Shown here: positions 61,289-64,000 of the stretch, in pieces | Position numbering within the stretch: the first letter of the stretch is position 1 | Layout of the letters: every line of letters starts with the position of its first letter | Assembly: GCA_037349105.1 (NCBI GenBank) | Contig: JAYJMM010000014.1 | Span: 620,001-684,000, forward strand | DNA from: Limnomonas spitsbergensis | Lineage: Eukaryota > Chlorophyta > Chlorophyceae > Chlamydomonadales | Length of the DNA: 64,000 nucleotides | Reading direction: 5' to 3' | Translations under genes and position numbers: made by a program | The notes under the pieces: generated by a model | What the model saw: the letters and a program-made list of their open reading frames with translations, nothing else | What the model was told of the DNA's origin: nothing | Database searches by the model: none

Positions 61289-62851
61289 TCACCATGATAA
61301 ACGTGCATCCCTGTCAGGAACCCCCAAGTCTCTCACGTAAAGCCAAATCAAGCCTCTCACGCTGATCTCTGTCAGGGCCGGCATGCAGCTGCGTGTGAGG
61401 GGGGTCAGATGATGAGCTTCGACCCCGTGAGTGTCGTTCAAAGACAGCACCTGCAGGGACGACATGCCAATGAGGGGGAGAAACACGTTGTAGCCAAAGA
61501 ATGTAAGTAAATGTACTCGGTCTAAGTTCAGCACTTGCAGTGAAACAAGGCCTGCCAGGGGGTCCAGTTCCCCGTTGAACACCGACTCTCCCAGGTCCAG
61601 CTCCCTCAGGTCCGTCAGCCCCGCGAGGGGGCATAGGTTGATGAAGTGTGATTTCCTCAGGCTGAGCTGATGCAGGGCCTTCAATCCAGCCAATGGCGCC
61701 AGGTCTTCGATACTCCAGCACCTTAAGCACAGTCTTCTCAGCCGTGTCAATCTGTTGCACCAGGGCGCCAGGTCCAGTTCGCTGGCAGGGTAGTCATGGT
61801 AGGAGTCTGCTTCGCCTTCTATGGTCAGGTCCGTCAGCCCCATCAGCCCCATCAGCCCTGTCGTGGGGGGGACAGGCGCGGACACAGACAGCTTCCCCAG
61901 TCTTGTAAGTGCCATCAGGGGTGTCGTGTCAACCCCGCAGAAGCAGATGTCCAGATGAGCCAACCCCGTCAGGTTGGTCAGGGCGGACAGGGTCTTGAGC
62001 TCGGAGCAGTACCGCAGGTCTAGCTGAGACAAGGCCATGAGGTTTGTCATGGGCGCCAGGTCCGAGACCCGGGTGCAGCTCTGCAGGCTCAGCTGCTCCA
62101 GTCCCGTAAGTGCGGCCAGGGCCGCCAGGTCCGAGACCCGGGTGCAGCTCTGCAGGCTCAGCTGCTCCAGTCCCGTAAGTGCGGCCAGGGCCGCCAGGTC
62201 CGAGACCCGGGTGAACCCCCGTAACTCAAGCTGCTTCAGGCCTGTCAGGACGGCCAGAGGCGCCAGGGTCTGGATCTGGCTGAAGTTTAGCAGGCGCAGC
62301 TTCGTCAGTCCCGTCAGGGCTGTTAGGGGGGACAGGGTCCTGACGACGCAGTCGCCTCCGTCCAGGCGCAAGTGGGACAGACCCGTCAGTGACGTCAGGG
62401 GCGCCAGGTCCAATAATTCAGGGGTGATCCACGAGAGCCAGCTTTCTTTGACGTCCGCACACAGCTCAAGGCGCTCCAGCTTGGTCAAGACACTGAGATT
62501 GAAGTCAGGTCCCGTCATGTGCGGCATGAGGCGTGTGATCTTGAGCCATGACATCGAACCCAGACTGGGGATCAGGTCATCGGGTATGCCATCTACGGAT
62601 TCAGTAATGAGCTCGATTTTGGTTGTATGTTGACAACGCTCCAATATATGATCCAGATCGAGCAGTATGTCAACAAAGTCACCGAGATCATGGGGGGTCG
62701 TCTTCAAGCGCGTGACGCATTCGTCGACAGCATTGCGGGCGTCTTTACACGTCAGCCGCAGGGAGTGAATATGGTTGGCATTGAGGTGGGAGATGATAGA
62801 ATCGAAGAGTTCGGGTGGTGGAAGCGTTCCAGACATTGCGGATGCCGTCAT
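61289..62851 (-). CDS. Leucine-rich-repeat protein with F-box-like N-terminus
   Basis: The product has 520 aa. N-terminal LPPPELFDSIISHLNANHIH ... LTCKDARNAV (about residues 10-50) looks like an F-box. At least ten LRRs follow, with a T-x-L-T-x-L-x-x-L-x-L core (LTALTGLTKLRLLNFSQIQT; LAALTGLEQLSLQSCTRVSD twice, identical). Similar LRR/F-box proteins in protists and giant viruses act in substrate recognition or cell-surface sensing. The two identical 72-bp units at about 62070-62205 show recent duplication. Start could also be ATG 62836. Confidence 0.82.
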   Translation of the reverse strand: MTASAMSGTLPPPELFDSIISHLNANHIHSLRLTCKDARNAVDECVTRLKTTPHDLGDFVDILLDLDHILERCQHTTKIELITESVDGIPDDLIPSLGSMSWLKITRLMPHMTGPDFNLSVLTKLERLELCADVKESWLSWITPELLDLAPLTSLTGLSHLRLDGGDCVVRTLSPLTALTGLTKLRLLNFSQIQTLAPLAVLTGLKQLELRGFTRVSDLAALAALTGLEQLSLQSCTRVSDLAALAALTGLEQLSLQSCTRVSDLAPMTNLMALSQLDLRYCSELKTLSALTNLTGLAHLDICFCGVDTTPLMALTRLGKLSVSAPVPPTTGLMGLMGLTDLTIEGEADSYHDYPASELDLAPWCNRLTRLRRLCLRCWSIEDLAPLAGLKALHQLSLRKSHFINLCPLAGLTDLRELDLGESVFNGELDPLAGLVSLQVLNLDRVHLLTFFGYNVFLPLIGMSSLQVLSLNDTHGVEAHHLTPLTRSCMPALTEISVRGLIWLYVRDLGVPDRDARLSW

Positions 62852-63377
62852 GTGCCGTCTTGAAGGCTCTTACGGTGCCGTGTATCTATCTCCCAATTTT
62901 CGGCCAGAATGAACGAAAGACCTAAAAACGCCTGAGGACTGTCGACCGTCAGGGCCACGGTCCCTTCCTTCAGCATACGGCAAGCTCCAGAACCCACGTG
63001 CTCGATGCCTCCTGGCATCCAATACGGATACGAGCGAAACCACGGCGACTGTCTTTTTTCAAACCCCGCTCAGAAACCCTGGGTGAATGATGAACACAAG
63101 TTGAACGTGCAAAGATTCCCTCCCTATCACACAGCAGCCCCAATTGTGAAATATCGTTCAAGTGACCCATCTTTGTGGTGGACGGCAACAAGGTGCTGAA
63201 GTCATGTTTGAACGCAATGTCCTCCGGACACACCTTTGAAATCTCACACGCCCGGTGTTGGGTGGCCATGGGCTACCGGAACAGGCTTTCGCGTCGGAAA
63301 TATGTAGCCTCAGTGGGCCTCAAGTGCTGCGTTTGGCGGAACAGTTCGTGTCCAAAGCACTCGGCGGGACACGTCTG
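62852..63377. other. No gene supported
   Basis: Short conflicting frames only. The stretch from about 63239 is open in the frame of the partial gene that follows (GGHGLPEQAFASEICSLSGP, then QVLRLAEQFVSKALGGTR) and may be an exon of it, with a possible acceptor CGGAACAG at about 63274-63281. Confidence 0.5.
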
Positions 63378-64000
63378 ATGTTGCAGGATGCCGCCCAGAT
63401 CGCATGCACTCCACTGAGCGAGTTTGACCTGGGATTCAGGTCCCTTCTGGCGCACGGGTGTACATGGTACGAGATGCACGGCTACGAAATACATGGCCCA
63501 GCGACCCTGAGACGGACAGTGACTGCAGCTGTCTCGGAATTCTCCGCATTCTCCGCATTCTCCGCATTCCCCGTCGGCGTCCTCCGGGAAGCAGTGCGGA
63601 AGCAAGTGAACGCGTTGCGATTCAGGGACACCGAGTGGACGCACACAGACCCAGCCCTGTTTTCGGCGGCCGTGCATGCAAAGGAAACTCTCATCGCACC
63701 ATCATCATCCCGCACAACCATCCTGCGTGCCAGGTCGATCTTGTTGAAGCATCTGGACGAGGCACCACCGAACGCAATGTTGGGTCCATGGCTCCTGTCT
63801 CGGACGTGCTTGGAGTTGTCCTCTTTTGTGAAAACAATGTACGGTACGCGCTACGGGGACACGTCGCTCGCTCTGGCAGAGGCGGGCGGCGTGCGGACGC
63901 CGACGATTGCATTATTCAAACGGGCCAATGGGTTGCGAGGAATCGACGTCACTCCCATGTTCTCAAGTGGATCAAGACCATCGAGAGCGCTTGAACTGCG
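63378..64000 (+). CDS. Partial hypothetical gene leaving the right edge
   Basis: From ATG 63378 the frame stays open to the window end (207 codons, no stop): MLQDAAQIACTPLSEFDLGF ... HGPATLRRTVTAAVSEF, a run of three or four SAF units from 9-bp ttctccgca repeats, then LREAVRKQVNALRFRDTEWT and NAMLGPWLLSRTCLELSSFV. The frame is also open about 140 bp further upstream, so the true start or exon may be earlier. No domain recognised. A frame in another phase (63458-63994) is shorter and less protein-like. Confidence 0.55.
   Translation, partial: MLQDAAQIACTPLSEFDLGFRSLLAHGCTWYEMHGYEIHGPATLRRTVTAAVSEFSAFSAFSAFPVGVLREAVRKQVNALRFRDTEWTHTDPALFSAAVHAKETLIAPSSSRTTILRARSILLKHLDEAPPNAMLGPWLLSRTCLELSSFVKTMYGTRYGDTSLALAEAGGVRTPTIALFKRANGLRGIDVTPMFSSGSRPSRALEL

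Overview
The window looks like part of a nucleocytoplasmic large DNA virus (NCLDV, giant virus) genome, or a viral segment integrated in a protist or algal chromosome. The evidence is a dense, mostly intronless, GC-rich gene set of NCLDV type: an Erv1/Alr thiol oxidoreductase with a CxxC motif, an A18/Rad25-type SF2 helicase, a SNF2-type ATPase, a Pif1-type helicase, a Ser/Thr kinase, an Rpb4-like RNA polymerase subunit, a GT90 glycosyltransferase, an HNH nuclease, a RING protein and ankyrin/LRR F-box-like proteins. No rRNA gene and no convincing complete tRNA gene was seen. A free virus and an endogenous one cannot be told apart from this window.

Layout. 1-1.37 kb: an internally deleted transposon copy running off the left edge. 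1.47-20.4 kb: GT90, a small conserved protein, two giant repeat-rich membrane proteins (1564 aa and 3501 aa) that meet tail to tail at a palindromic TGATCA, a small membrane protein, and a membrane-anchored duplicated-module B-lectin protein. 20.57-22.3 kb: a fossil transposon with a dead Fanzor. 22.4-34.1 kb: compact viral block with Pif1 helicase, kinase, HTH plus Rpb4-like overlapping pair, acidic and structural-looking small proteins, RING protein, HELAH metallopeptidase, macro-like protein and Erv1. 34.09-37.73 kb: an apparently intact IS630/Tc1-mariner element encoding a DD34E transposase followed by a Fanzor (eukaryotic TnpB-like RNA-guided nuclease) with a plausible guide-RNA region at its right end. 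37.7-45 kb: a graveyard of gene fragments (Fanzor, trypsin-like protease, a family-3 solute-binding protein, RPB1 joined to an intein-like end, IS630 transposase) around a small conserved membrane protein and an S41 peptidase. 45.2-55.1 kb: SNF2 ATPase, at least one gene with a clear 60-nt GT-AG intron, a MYND finger, an F-box/ankyrin protein, a coiled-coil SET-domain protein that probably has an intron, and repeats. 55.5-59.6 kb: compact viral block again (HNH, unknown membrane protein, coiled coil, A18-like helicase). 59.6-64 kb: largely non-coding, an LRR protein, and a partial gene leaving the right edge.

The most interesting system is the transposase-Fanzor element and its relatives. One copy looks complete, one is an internally deleted derivative, at least two fossils come from a second lineage, and several solo terminal repeats are scattered through the window. 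Together they suggest repeated invasion and decay of Fanzor-bearing Tc1/mariner-type transposons. The remaining genes fit viral roles: virion membrane and surface proteins, disulphide formation, transcription and helicase functions, and host interaction through RING, F-box-like, ankyrin, LRR, SET and MYND proteins.
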